Assembly (NCBI RefSeq): GCF_044904605.1 | Contig: NZ_JADIKI010000022.1 | Location: forward strand, 1,393,206-1,457,205 | Length of the DNA stretch: 64,000 nt | Source of the DNA: Dyella_B humi | GTDB taxonomy: Bacteria; Pseudomonadota; Gammaproteobacteria; Xanthomonadales; Rhodanobacteraceae | Direction of reading: 5' to 3' | Shown here: positions 17,334 to 27,872 of the stretch, piece by piece | Layout of the letters: every line of letters starts with the position of its first letter | Numbering within the stretch: position 1 is the first letter of the stretch | The notes under the pieces: model-generated | The model's database searches: none | What the model saw: the letters and a program-made list of their open reading frames with translations, nothing else | What the model was told of the DNA's origin: nothing | Made by a program: the position numbers and the translations under genes

Positions 17334-17991
17334 AATTTCAAAGCGTCCGCCAGCAAGTGGTCGACATGAGCGTGAAGCTGGCCGATCACGGTTACTTTGC
17401 CGCGACGGGCGGCAATCTTGCGCTGAAGGTTGATGATGAGCACATCGTCGTCACGCCATCGGCCACGGACTATTACCAGATGACGGCGGAAGATGTCTGC
17501 GTGCTGAGGCTACGCGACCTCGCCAAAGTCGATGGCGATCGCAAACCGTCGGTGGAAACAGGCATGCATGCCAAGGTGTTGCGCATCCGCGCCGATTGCC
17601 GCGCCAGCATTCATACGCATCAGCCGATTGCGAGTGCGTGCACTCTGCTCGGACAGCCGGTGCCGGTGAGTCGTGCCGAAGATCGTGCATTGCTTGGCGA
17701 TGAAGTGCGGATCGTCGGTTATGCGCCGTCGGGTACGAGCTGGCTGTCGAGCAAACTTGCCAAGGCGCTGCGACCGGATGCCAACGCCTATCTGTTACGC
17801 ACGCATGGTGCCATTTGCTGCGGCACCAGCGCAGAGCGTGCGCTGCGTGCCATCTCCGCACTCGAAGCGCTGACACGCGATTACCTGCGCGAGCGCATCG
17901 CCGCGCGTGCGGCGCAATCCTCACCTCAACAGGCCGCGTTGCAGCGTCTGCTGGCAACGCTTGATGCCCAACCCATTCAGGAACTGGTCGT

Positions 17992-17995
<4 letters not shown>
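17330..17995 (+). CDS. Class II aldolase (fuculose-phosphate aldolase-like)
   Basis: A 221-residue zinc-dependent class II aldolase/adducin-fold enzyme. Seen are the phosphate-binding TGGNLALKV, catalytic Glu76 (PSVETGMH), the zinc ligands His95 and His97 in SIHTHQPIA and His159 in RTHGAICCG. These are the residues of L-fuculose-1-phosphate and L-ribulose-5-phosphate relatives, and of decarboxylating members. It would cleave a phosphorylated sugar into DHAP or a related fragment and an aldehyde. The start ATG overlaps the kinase stop and its own stop overlaps the aminotransferase start (both ATGA), so the three are made together. Confidence 0.92.
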
Positions 17996-19463
<1,468 letters not shown>

Positions 19464-19464
<1 letters not shown>

Positions 19465-20105
19465 TGCCCATGGCGCTCGAAAACCTTCTCCTTGATGCGA
19501 TGCATCGCTTGGACGACAAGCATCTGCTTGGTGCGGACGGCAGCGTTTCCGTAAGACTGCCTGGCACGCATGACCTGCTGATCGGTACGCTCGGTGCTGA
19601 GCCGGTGCGTGTGCCGCTGTCCGCCAAGCCGAAAAGCGAATCGGCGCAGCAGCATATCGCGGTTTATGCGGCGCGCCCCGATGTAGGAGCAATTGCGCTG
19701 GGCGGCGGTGCTTTCGGGCGCATGCTCGGAAGCTTCGGTGGCCATCTTCCGCAATTGTTTGACGAACAGGCCAGGCATCTGGGTGCTACCGCTGCACCGA
19801 TGCTCCGTCACGCCGATGACTTGCAGGCGGACGCACGGCAATGCCTTGCAACCGGCGGCAACGTGTGGGCCAGTGAGCATGGCGTGTTGGTATTCGGCAG
19901 CACGGTGCACCGGCTCGTGCTCAATGCAGAACTTCTGGAGAAGTGCGCCAAGGCCTATGTGCTTGCTTTGGCCACGGGCGGGCGGTTGTACACGCTGCCA
20001 TGGTGGGTTTGCCGCATTGCCAATGGACGATTGAAGAAGGATCAAAAGCGCGCCGCGCAATGTTTTGCGCAAGGACAGTTACCGGAAGAAGTGAGAGGTT
20101 ACTGA
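19464..20105 (+). CDS. Degenerate class II aldolase/adducin-like protein
   Basis: A 213-residue protein that follows the class II aldolase fold in outline: N-terminal helices ending in LLGADGSVSVRL (where aldolases have the GGNLS loop), a middle section ARPDVGAIALGGGAFGRMLGSFGG where the H-x-H zinc pair should be but is missing, and ASEHGVLVFGSTVHRLVLNAELLEKCAKAY matching the C-terminal RTHGAIC region with one His kept. It probably has no aldolase activity and may be a partner or regulatory subunit of the aldolase two genes upstream. The start overlaps the aminotransferase stop as TGATG. Assignment of the fold is by eye and moderately sure; function unknown. Confidence 0.7.
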
Positions 20106-20116
20106 GGGGGAACGTC

Positions 20117-20158
20117 ATGTCGCCGTACCAAACACGCCTTTGCACAAGACATCCATGA
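20117..20158 (+). CDS. 13-residue coupling ORF before the MFS gene
   Basis: ATG with an excellent ribosome site (GAGGGGGAA, six bases upstream) opens the peptide MSPYQTRLCTRHP, whose TGA overlaps the ATG of the MFS gene (ATGA at 20155-20158). The MFS start itself has no ribosome site. The mini-ORF therefore probably delivers ribosomes to the transporter start. A sequencing frameshift that split the true N-terminus is the alternative. Confidence 0.4.
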   Translation: MSPYQTRLCTRHP

Positions 20159-21342
20159 ATACATCGGTCTCGGTGCACTTCAAACCTTCCGAAACCGTCG
20201 CCGCGCTAACGGTCGGTTGCGTGGCGTTGCTGGTGCTCGGCCTGCAACCGGCGTTGCTGGGAAGCCTGTTGGACCAACAGCGCATTTCGATGGAAGGCGT
20301 CGGCCTCGTCGCCATGGGCGAAATCTTCGCGTTGGGCATCGGCACCATTCTCGCGGAAAAGTGGCTGCCGTTGAACCGCCTTCGCACGGTTGCCGTGGTG
20401 GCAAGCCTGGTGCTGGTGTCCATCAATCTGTTGACGCTGACGGCCCATGGCGACCTGATCTGCGTAGCTTGGCGTGTGGCGGCAGGGCTTGCCGAGGCCT
20501 GCCTGTTCTGGATTGCGACGATGGTCATTGTTCGCTCACCGCAACCGGATCGCCTGGCCGGTATTTTCCTCACGGTACAGACGTGCGTGCAGGCGCTCGC
20601 CGCTCTGGCGCTTGCCAAAATATCGATCGCTTCGCTCGGTTGGGGTGAGGCCTTCGTGCTGCTTGCCGTGCTTTGTGTGCTGCCGTTGCTGGTCGCACGG
20701 CGACTGCCTGCACGACTTGGCGCGCATACGGAAGAAATTCAACCTTCCGTCGTTTCATGGACAGGCTTCTTCGCGCTGCTGGTGCCTTTTCTGCACATGA
20801 GCGCGGTGGGAGCACTGTGGGCCTATTTCGAGCCTGTGGTGAATGCTGCCGGTATCGGTATTTCGATCGATGCGCTCGCCGCGCTCGTGCTGGCCATGCA
20901 GATTGTGGGCGGCGGCGCGGCGGCTGTCATCGTGCGCCGATGGAGAGTTTTACAGGCGCTGGTTGTCAGTGCGTTGGCGTTTGCAGCCATCGGCATCGCC
21001 ATGCATCGGCTGGCGCCGCACAGTTCCTTGGTTTTTGTCGTGCTATGCGTGGTGTTCGGCTTCGTGTGGTTGTTTCAGATGCCGTTTCATATCCGGCTGG
21101 CGTTCGATATCGATCCGCGCGGGCGCATCGCCATGCTGGTGCCCCCCGCGCAGTTGGTTGGCACCGGTTTTGGGCCTTTGGTGACGTCATTGAGCGTACA
21201 TGGCAACGACGTACATCACGTCCCGCTATTGGTCGCGGGATTTTCGGCATGCGTATTGGTGGCAGTGATGGGGGTGAAGCTCGGTGTTCTCTCCAGGCAG
21301 AGATCACGCGGAGCTTTATCGGGTGAGGGGGACGTCAAATAG
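20155..21342 (+). CDS. MFS transporter of the kinase-aldolase operon
   Basis: A 395-residue major facilitator protein with about 12 hydrophobic segments and a short central loop (LPARLGAHTEEIQ). Half-way motifs such as LNRLRTVAVVASLVLV and WRVAAGLAEACLFWIATMVI fit the superfamily but the classic D-x-x-G-R-R loop is weak, so the subfamily is unclear. As the only inner-membrane carrier in the operon it should bring the compound taken up by the TonB receptor into the cytosol. ATG at 20155 overlaps the stop of the mini-ORF; an upstream TTG (20140) is in frame but has no ribosome site. 50 bases separate it from the receptor gene. Confidence 0.85.
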   Translation: MNTSVSVHFKPSETVAALTVGCVALLVLGLQPALLGSLLDQQRISMEGVGLVAMGEIFALGIGTILAEKWLPLNRLRTVAVVASLVLVSINLLTLTAHGDLICVAWRVAAGLAEACLFWIATMVIVRSPQPDRLAGIFLTVQTCVQALAALALAKISIASLGWGEAFVLLAVLCVLPLLVARRLPARLGAHTEEIQPSVVSWTGFFALLVPFLHMSAVGALWAYFEPVVNAAGIGISIDALAALVLAMQIVGGGAAAVIVRRWRVLQALVVSALAFAAIGIAMHRLAPHSSLVFVVLCVVFGFVWLFQMPFHIRLAFDIDPRGRIAMLVPPAQLVGTGFGPLVTSLSVHGNDVHHVPLLVAGFSACVLVAVMGVKLGVLSRQRSRGALSGEGDVK

Positions 21343-21392
21343 ACGATACGCATCGCGCCAACAGCGATGCCGTGACTTGAGGGGAGAATGGC

Positions 21393-23876
21393 ATGAACAT
21401 GCGTCAACATAAGTTGTCCACGTGCCTGCGTCAGGCGCTCTACGGTGGTGCAGCGTTGCTGTTGTTTGCAGCACTGCCGGCCGCGGCTGAGGGGGCAGGG
21501 CAGGACACCAACAACAACGCGGCGACGAAAAAGCCCGGAGCAGGCCAGCAGGCACCTGATGCCAGCCAAGCCAAGCAACTTGGCAATATCACGGTAACGG
21601 CACAAAGCCGCACGCAGCAAATGGAACAGGTACCGATTCCGCTGCAGATCCTTACCGCAAAGCAGATCGAAACGCAGGCTGCCACCGATCTCAGCAAGAT
21701 CTCGCTGTTCGTGCCGGGCTTGGTGGTGGATGGCAGCCAGCCCACTCAGCCGAACTATTCGCTGCGCGGCATCAGCACCAGCGACTTCGGTATCGGCACC
21801 GAATCGGCGGTGGGTGTCTACATCGACGGTGTGTATGCGGCGCGCTCCGGTGGCGCCTTGCTGGCCTTCAACGACATCGACCGCATTGAGGTACTGAAAG
21901 GCCCACAAGGCACGTTGTTCGGCCGCAATGCGGCGGGTGGCGCGATCTCCATCGTCACCAACGAGCCCACCGACACATTCGAAGGCAAAGCCTTGATACG
22001 CGTAGGCAATGAAGGCGAGCGTTACGAGAGCGCGCTGGTCAACCTTCCGCTCAACAAAGACATGGCGCTGCGCGTCAGCGTGCTCGACAACCAGAGCAAC
22101 GGCTGGATTCGTGACCAGGCCAACGGGCAGCGCTACGGCAAGAACGACGATTGGGGCAGCCGCATGGTCTACCGCTGGAACATCACGCCGAACACGCGCG
22201 TGCTGTGGTCGTGGGATCACGAGCGGCTGGATCAGCCGCCGCGTCCGGCGATCGGACTGGTACCGCTGTCCAATGATACGAACGAACGTCCACCTTATCC
22301 GCCGAATCCCGCTACCTATCTGAATCCGCTTACCGCGCCGCTGTACAACGATGCGATCCAGGCACGCGAATGGCGGCATTTCGACGGCTCCACGCTGACC
22401 ATCGATCACTCCTTTTCGTGGGGCAGTTTCACCTCAACCACAGCGTGGCGCCACTTCAATACGTTCAACGATGAAGACAACGATGGCACCGATCACATCG
22501 TCAGCTATCTCGACACCGCCAACATCGAGCACAACAACAGCTACTACCAGGAGTTCAAGCTGTCGGGTTACAACGACCTGATGGATTGGGTGTCCGGCGT
22601 GAGCTTCTATTCCGAGCAAGCGCGCCAGACCAGCCAGGTGAATACCAACACCAGCAGCCTGGACACGCTGGCGCAGAACGTCGACGGGCTTGGCCTGCCG
22701 CTCACCGAAATCACCCAGGGCCTGCAGGCGCTCGGTCTGCCTTACAGTCTGCTCAACGATCCGTGGCGCGAACAGATCAACAACGTCGGCAAGTTCAAGG
22801 CGTATGCCGCCTTTGGCGACGTGATTTGGCATGTAAACGACAAGCTCGATCTCACCACCGGCCTGCGTTACACCCAGGACCAAAAGGACTTCACATGGTT
22901 CACTCCGCTGCGCCAAGCGGATGCGTTCGACCAAACCGTGGCCGCGCTCGCATCCAGCGGCATCGTCGGCCTGCTGCCGACGACGGCGCAAGAAGCGCTT
23001 GCAGCATTCAGCGGAAATGTCATCTTTCCCAATGCGGTGGGGCAATGGGTGTCGGTACATCACACCTGGCACGACTTCAGTCCGCGCGCGGTGGCGAGCT
23101 ATAAGTTCACGCCGAACGTGATGGCTTACATGTCGGTCGCCAAGGGTTACAAAGCCGGTGGCTATAACAGCCTGCAGGTAGGCTCGTTGTATGCACCGGA
23201 AAAAGTGTGGAACTACGAAGGCGGCATCAAGGCGGTGGTGCCCGAATACAACCTGCTGTTCAACGCATCGGTGTACTACTACCGCTACTCGAATCTGCAG
23301 TCCTCCGTGCTCAACCCCAACTTCACTGGATCAGGGGTGCCGTTCTACACCGTGATGACCAGCGACCAGCACGCACATGGACTTGATTTCGAGGCGCAAT
23401 GGCAACCTACGGATGCGCTCCGCTTGAACTTCACCAGCGCTTATATCGACAGCACTTATACCAAGGGCACCTCCACCTCGGGCGTCGACCTGTCCGGGCA
23501 GTCCACGGGCGAACCTTCCTTCTCTGCGACGGCTGGCTTCGACTACACCTGGCACGGCGTCTATCACGGCGATCTGGAGTTGAACATGCAATACGCGTAT
23601 CGCGGCCATACGCGCTGCAATGCCGACTCCGGCTTTCAGGGCACCTGTCTGAGCACACCGCTATTTAGCGTGGGCACCTCCACGCAGCGCACCGATGCAC
23701 GCCTGGACTGGCATACGCCGGATCAGCGCTGGGGCGTGGGTTTGTACGTCAACAACATGTTCAACAAGCGCTACGTGCTCGGCATCGGCAACGACAGCAC
23801 CAATGATTTCGGTACGCCGTATGCCACCATTACACCGCCGCGCACGTATGGTGTGGAAATGCGAGCGAAGTTCTGA
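21393..23876 (+). CDS. TonB-dependent receptor of the kinase-aldolase operon
   Basis: An 827-residue outer-membrane receptor: signal peptide ending at LPAAAEG, a Gln/Asn/Lys-rich linker, a TonB-box-like ITVTAQS, plug domain (about 75-190) with VYIDGVYAARSGG, DRIEVLKGPQGTLFGRNAAGGAI and IVTNEP, then the beta-barrel with HDFSPRAVASYKFTPNVMAYMSVAKGYKAGGYN and the closing GVEMRAKF ending in Phe. The plug is of the standard FecA/CirA-like type seen in sphingomonads and xanthomonads. The start has GAGGGGAGA upstream. It is the last gene of the operon, followed by a strong terminator, and supplies the outer-membrane step for the unknown substrate. Confidence 0.95.
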   Translation: MNMRQHKLSTCLRQALYGGAALLLFAALPAAAEGAGQDTNNNAATKKPGAGQQAPDASQAKQLGNITVTAQSRTQQMEQVPIPLQILTAKQIETQAATDLSKISLFVPGLVVDGSQPTQPNYSLRGISTSDFGIGTESAVGVYIDGVYAARSGGALLAFNDIDRIEVLKGPQGTLFGRNAAGGAISIVTNEPTDTFEGKALIRVGNEGERYESALVNLPLNKDMALRVSVLDNQSNGWIRDQANGQRYGKNDDWGSRMVYRWNITPNTRVLWSWDHERLDQPPRPAIGLVPLSNDTNERPPYPPNPATYLNPLTAPLYNDAIQAREWRHFDGSTLTIDHSFSWGSFTSTTAWRHFNTFNDEDNDGTDHIVSYLDTANIEHNNSYYQEFKLSGYNDLMDWVSGVSFYSEQARQTSQVNTNTSSLDTLAQNVDGLGLPLTEITQGLQALGLPYSLLNDPWREQINNVGKFKAYAAFGDVIWHVNDKLDLTTGLRYTQDQKDFTWFTPLRQADAFDQTVAALASSGIVGLLPTTAQEALAAFSGNVIFPNAVGQWVSVHHTWHDFSPRAVASYKFTPNVMAYMSVAKGYKAGGYNSLQVGSLYAPEKVWNYEGGIKAVVPEYNLLFNASVYYYRYSNLQSSVLNPNFTGSGVPFYTVMTSDQHAHGLDFEAQWQPTDALRLNFTSAYIDSTYTKGTSTSGVDLSGQSTGEPSFSATAGFDYTWHGVYHGDLELNMQYAYRGHTRCNADSGFQGTCLSTPLFSVGTSTQRTDARLDWHTPDQRWGVGLYVNNMFNKRYVLGIGNDSTNDFGTPYATITPPRTYGVEMRAKF

Positions 23877-23954
23877 GTGGATTCGACCCGAGAAAGACAC
23901 TTGCATTCTAAACGGCCATATCTTCGCGTCTAATTCTGAAAGTGGAACGTAACT

Positions 23955-23992
23955 AGAAAGCCGAGGCATTGCTGCCTCGGCTTTCTGCTTTT
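23955..23992 (+). terminator. Strong rho-independent terminator of the kinase-aldolase operon
   Basis: AGAAAGCCGAGGCA pairs perfectly with TGCCTCGGCTTTCT around TTGC (14 pairs) and is followed by GCTTTTTG. It lies 78 bases after the TonB receptor stop codon. Confidence 0.9.
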
Positions 23993-24399
23993 TGACAAAT
24001 CTCGATCCACGCGGCATACAAATCCATGCAACTGTCCTTCTACGCAAGCGTTTATCAGTCGTCGTTTGGACGCATGGATACACGTAAAGCAATGTTGTCA
24101 CATTAGTGCGAGTGATTGGCCTCATATGACATGGCCATCATCCGCGACATGTTCGACAAATCAGAAGCGAACATCTTCCGTTCCATGCAGCACTTCTAGT
24201 TGCCTGATGAGAAGGTCAGTCGGCCGTCACGCAGGCAACATTAATTTGTAACTGTTGGTGATAAAAATAGTGCGCGATGAGGCAAGTGCCACTCCATGGT
24301 GGCTGTTGCCTCATCGCGCTAAGTGTTCGCAAGCGAGGTTGGCGGTTGGGGACATGCGGCGTTGTCCATCACTCAGGAACAATGTCTGGAGGCTCTAAC
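23993..24399. other. AT-richer intergenic region before the glycerophosphodiesterase gene
   Basis: About 400 bases with lower GC than the surroundings. A 22-codon ATG frame (24131-24199) encoding MAIIRDMFDKSEANIFRSM and two to three more residues looks protein-like and could be a gene relic; it has no ribosome site and no recognisable family. I see no other gene. Confidence 0.35.
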
Positions 24400-25641
24400 A
24401 TGAAACTTCGTTCAAAGAAGTGGCCGTTGCATGCGCTCAAATGTGCGCTGTTGCTTTCCATCGCCGCTGTCGTATCGCCCAAGGCGTCGGCAGCGGCCGA
24501 ACCGTGCGTTTATAACAATCAGAACATCATCTCCACCTGGCGAGGCCTCCATAACGATCGCAATATGGTGATCGTGATTGCCCATCGCGGCTGGTGGGGC
24601 GAACACAGAGGGCCGTCCAACTCGTGCGGCGCGGACATCAATTACTTTACGAACAATCCGGAAAATTCCTTCTGGTCGATCATGGATGCGCTGCACACCG
24701 GCTTCGAGGCCGTGGAGGTCGATATCAAGATGACGCGGGATGGCGTTCCGATCCTGATGCACGACTACACCCTGGGACGCACCACGAACATCTACCAGCT
24801 TGATCGCCAGAACAAGTACGATCCGTACAGCGGCAGGGGCTTCAATCCTTACGTCAACCAGGTCAATTGGTACGGGACACTCGAGCATGGCTTCCTGCTC
24901 TCGACCGATCGTGGCCATGTGACGTCTGCACCTATTCCGGCGTTTGCGCAGCTACTGGACAAATACAAGACCGACAACACCAACGGCCTCCTCGTTCTGG
25001 ACGTGAAGGATCGCGCAGCGATGCAGGAAGTTTGGCGCCTGATGAACGACCACGCAGACAGTCGCGGGAGCCTGGCGCGCAATTGGGTGGCGGTCAAGTT
25101 CAATCTGACGACCTATCCCAATCCTGCCGACCTCGAGGCGGATCTGTATCGGCACGCCAACCCGCATGGCGGATCGATCAATAACAAGTGGAATGAACCG
25201 TTCCTCGGCATTCCGGTGATTACCAATAACATGCTGGACAAGTTGCCGAATCTGGTAAGCATCGAAGAAGAATACATGCAGAAGGACTACACACTGGGTG
25301 TGGAAGTCAACCTCAACATGAAGAATGGCCGCCTACAACAAGCGTACAACGCAGTAGGCAACGCGCTGCACCCCGTAGGTATCTTCAACCCCCTTGCGGA
25401 CCCCTATGCGTGGACGGGTACGGGTGAAAACCAGGCATTTTTCCAGAACACTGGACGGTGCTGCTATCGCCTCTACACGGTGCGCTTCGACGATAACTAC
25501 ATCGAGCGCCAGAACTGGTCATTCCTTTACGGAGACAACTGGAAGGCCTTCGACTTCATCACGACGGATGAAGCCGGCGGGATGATCGACGACCTCACCG
25601 CGAAGCATCTGCGTCAGGGCAACAACCTGATGATGAACTAA
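24400..25641 (+). CDS. Secreted glycerophosphodiester phosphodiesterase family protein
   Basis: A 413-residue exported protein with signal peptide (LLLSIAAVVSPKASAAAE). The GDPD active site is seen as IAHRGWWGE, then NPENSFWSIMDALHTGF, EVDIKMTRDGVPILMHD and LGRTTN: His of HRG, Glu of PEN, the EVD metal ligands and the second His in MHD. C-terminal blocks LLVLDVK and FITTDEAGGM complete the TIM-barrel. The family hydrolyses glycerophosphodiesters; some secreted members act on phospholipid-like toxins or teichoic-type polymers. Four extra cysteines (two adjacent in GRCCYRL) suggest disulfides. GGAGG eight bases before the ATG fixes this start. It stands alone, 95 bases before the isomerase gene, and may functionally join the phosphodiester glycosidase cluster at 26674-33286. 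Confidence 0.9.
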   Translation: MKLRSKKWPLHALKCALLLSIAAVVSPKASAAAEPCVYNNQNIISTWRGLHNDRNMVIVIAHRGWWGEHRGPSNSCGADINYFTNNPENSFWSIMDALHTGFEAVEVDIKMTRDGVPILMHDYTLGRTTNIYQLDRQNKYDPYSGRGFNPYVNQVNWYGTLEHGFLLSTDRGHVTSAPIPAFAQLLDKYKTDNTNGLLVLDVKDRAAMQEVWRLMNDHADSRGSLARNWVAVKFNLTTYPNPADLEADLYRHANPHGGSINNKWNEPFLGIPVITNNMLDKLPNLVSIEEEYMQKDYTLGVEVNLNMKNGRLQQAYNAVGNALHPVGIFNPLADPYAWTGTGENQAFFQNTGRCCYRLYTVRFDDNYIERQNWSFLYGDNWKAFDFITTDEAGGMIDDLTAKHLRQGNNLMMN

Positions 25642-25736
25642 GCGCAGTCCGTGTCGGCTGGCGTGCTGCCGCGAATCACGTGTAGTGCGCCAGCTTTTCA
25701 TAGCAAAGCATCCCTGTTATTGAGAAAGGTTTCGTC

Positions 25737-26612
25737 ATGTCATTTCGCCGTCTGAGCGCCCTTGCACTCTTTTCGCTGCCGTTCGTCACCTCGTTTGCCC
25801 TTGCTCAGTCCACGGGCGACGATCCGGTCGTTCTTTCCATGGGTCATGAGCAGTGGACCGCTTCCCAATTCAAGCGAGTGATGGTGGATACGCCACCACA
25901 GCTGAAGGCGACGGCCGCTGAAGATCCCGCCTTATTCGCCAAGCGCTATGCAGAAATGCACTTGCTCGCGCAGTTGGGGCAATCCCGTCAGCTCGACCAA
26001 GATCCCGATGTGCGACAGCAGATCGAGTGGCTGCGTGAGGGCATCATGGCCAACGCGGCCAGGGAAGATATGTACCGGCGCGCGCAGGTGAGCGATGAGG
26101 AGGTCAAGCGCTACTACGACGCACATAGCGGAGACTTTATCGATTACTCACTGCAGCATCTGGTGATTCGCTATCACGGTTCCTCCATTCCCTTGAAGGC
26201 AGGGCAGAAGGACATGACGGAGGACCAAGCACGTGCGGAAGCGGAAACGCTGCGCAAGCAGATACTGCAGGGCAAGGATTTCGCCGAGTTGGTTGGTCAG
26301 TACTCGGATGATGCCGATTCCAAGAGCGAAGGTGGCATGCTGCCGGAGACGTCTTCGCGCAATCTTTTGCCGGAAATCGCACAAGGCGTTGCGGGGGTGA
26401 AGGAAAACGAGATATCCCAACCCATCAAGACGCAGTACGGCTATCACTTGGTGCGCGTCATCAAGCGATCGGCAAACACGTTCGAGGATGCGCGTCCGCA
26501 CATTGTGATTTTGCTGAAAGGTGTGGCTGTCGACAAGCAGATCGAGGCGATGAAGCAAGCGCAACCGGTCACGTTGAACCCAGCTTTCTTTGGCGAGCAT
26601 TCGACTCGATAG
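25737..26612 (+). CDS. Periplasmic parvulin-type peptidyl-prolyl isomerase
   Basis: A 291-residue exported PpiC/SurA-type chaperone. Signal peptide to about residue 23 (VTSFALAQ), a helical N-terminal chaperone part (about 35-125), then the parvulin domain (about 135-245) with LQHLVIRY, DFAELVGQYSDDADSKSEGGMLPE and QPIKTQYGYHLVRVIKR. It would assist folding of secreted or outer-membrane proteins. It ends with a short helix KQIEAMKQ. An insertion (SIPLKAGQKDMTEDQ) lies in the first parvulin loop. The gene precedes a converging ROK gene across a hairpin. Confidence 0.93.
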   Translation: MSFRRLSALALFSLPFVTSFALAQSTGDDPVVLSMGHEQWTASQFKRVMVDTPPQLKATAAEDPALFAKRYAEMHLLAQLGQSRQLDQDPDVRQQIEWLREGIMANAAREDMYRRAQVSDEEVKRYYDAHSGDFIDYSLQHLVIRYHGSSIPLKAGQKDMTEDQARAEAETLRKQILQGKDFAELVGQYSDDADSKSEGGMLPETSSRNLLPEIAQGVAGVKENEISQPIKTQYGYHLVRVIKRSANTFEDARPHIVILLKGVAVDKQIEAMKQAQPVTLNPAFFGEHSTR

Positions 26613-26620
26613 AGCCGCTC

Positions 26621-26657
26621 GTGGGTTGGGGTTCGACTTCGTCTCCCCCCAACCTAC
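26621..26657. terminator. Bidirectional hairpin between converging genes
   Basis: GTGGGTTGGGG pairs with CCCCAACCTAC (11 pairs, one G-U) around a 15-base loop, 9 bases after the isomerase stop and 17 bases before the end of the ROK gene. There is no U-tract on either strand. Confidence 0.6.
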
Positions 26658-26673
26658 ACACGTCATTGGTCTG

Positions 26674-27840
26674 TCAGCGGAAAAAGCATTCCTTGAACGG
26701 AAGCGTGGCGGCACCGGTCGCCACTGCATCGAACGGTGTCTGCGCGGACAAAATACGAGGAACGGGACGCACGTGGCCACGACGCGATAGGTTGTCGATC
26801 TCGATATGTGGAATGAGCCGGTTCGCGAGATCTTTCGGAATTCTTCCGCCGAGCACGATAGCCTGCGGATCGAGAATGGCGACAACGGCCGAAGCAATCA
26901 CTGACAAGCCGGGCGCTACACGCTTGATCCAATGTTCGATGGCCGGCCAGCTCGGGTCGTAGCTTTCTACCATCGACTGGATATCCGGCAGGTTTAAACC
27001 GTCCTCGTTCAACAACGCACGCAGCGTTTCCAGTGCGGCGCGTTCGAGCCCCAGCCGCGGCAGCATACCGGCGAACTCGCCTGCGTTGCCGTGTGCACCG
27101 CGAATGCAGCGGCCATCCATCACCAGACCGCCGCCGAACCCGTGGCCGAAGTAGAAATAAGCGAAATCGCGAAATTGACGCCCCAGACCGTGCAGGCTTT
27201 CGCCGATGGCAGCAACGCTACCATCGTTGTCCAGCCATACCGGATGGTCTAATGCATCGGCAAAAAGCGCATCAAGTTCCACCAGGGCGAGTTCGTCCAG
27301 GGGCGAAGGGGGATTGACCTTGGCGCCATCGCCAATGAAAAAGCCGGTGATGCCCATGCCAATGCCGAACAGGCGGCGTTCGTTGACATGCGCCTTGCGC
27401 AGCAGGCGTTCGACCAGTGTGCGCACGCGTCGCAACAACGCGGCACGGCTGAGCGTCGGCATGGGCTCGTTATGATGGGCGAGTACATTACCGGCAAAGT
27501 CCATCAGCGCCAGCGCAATGGAATCGGTGGTGATCGATACGCCCATGGCATAGGCATAGTTGGCCCGCAGGCTGACGGCCATAGCGGGCTTGCCGCGGCC
27601 TTCCTGCGGTACCGCTTCGCCGAATTGCAGCATGCCCCGTTCGACGAGTTCATCCACCAGGCGCATGACCGATTGTGCGGTAAGGCCGGTGGCGCGTCCC
27701 AGTTCTGCTCGGGTGGTGGTGCCGCTTTTGCGCACCAGATCCAGAAGGTCGCGCTCGTTGGCCGACACGATGACGTCGGCATCATCGCCGCGCAGAAAGC
27801 CCGAATGTAATTCGCCTGCAAACGGAATGAGGGCCGACAT
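26674..27840 (-). CDS. ROK family transcriptional regulator (NagC/Mlc-like)
   Basis: A 388-residue regulator: an N-terminal winged helix (about 25-85: NERDLLDLVRKSG, TTRAELGRATGLTAQSVMRLVDEL) fused to a ROK sugar-kinase fold (GIGMGITGF, LDNDGSVAAIGES, FGHGFGGGLVMDG, HGNAGEFAGM, ILDPQAIVLGG). The usual ROK zinc signature with the CxCGxxGC cysteines after the GE motif is absent here (GMLPRLGLERAALETL), so it may fold without zinc or sense its ligand differently. The first ATG of the ROK-type protein, at 27840, is used; a longer frame continues upstream but runs through the MFS gene in another frame. It is the last gene of the receptor-glycosidase-carrier operon and should repress it. Confidence 0.9.
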   Translation of the reverse strand: MSALIPFAGELHSGFLRGDDADVIVSANERDLLDLVRKSGTTTRAELGRATGLTAQSVMRLVDELVERGMLQFGEAVPQEGRGKPAMAVSLRANYAYAMGVSITTDSIALALMDFAGNVLAHHNEPMPTLSRAALLRRVRTLVERLLRKAHVNERRLFGIGMGITGFFIGDGAKVNPPSPLDELALVELDALFADALDHPVWLDNDGSVAAIGESLHGLGRQFRDFAYFYFGHGFGGGLVMDGRCIRGAHGNAGEFAGMLPRLGLERAALETLRALLNEDGLNLPDIQSMVESYDPSWPAIEHWIKRVAPGLSVIASAVVAILDPQAIVLGGRIPKDLANRLIPHIEIDNLSRRGHVRPVPRILSAQTPFDAVATGAATLPFKECFFR

Positions 27841-27872
27841 AGATTCTTGTGTGTTTTGGCGGGAGGACTGGA

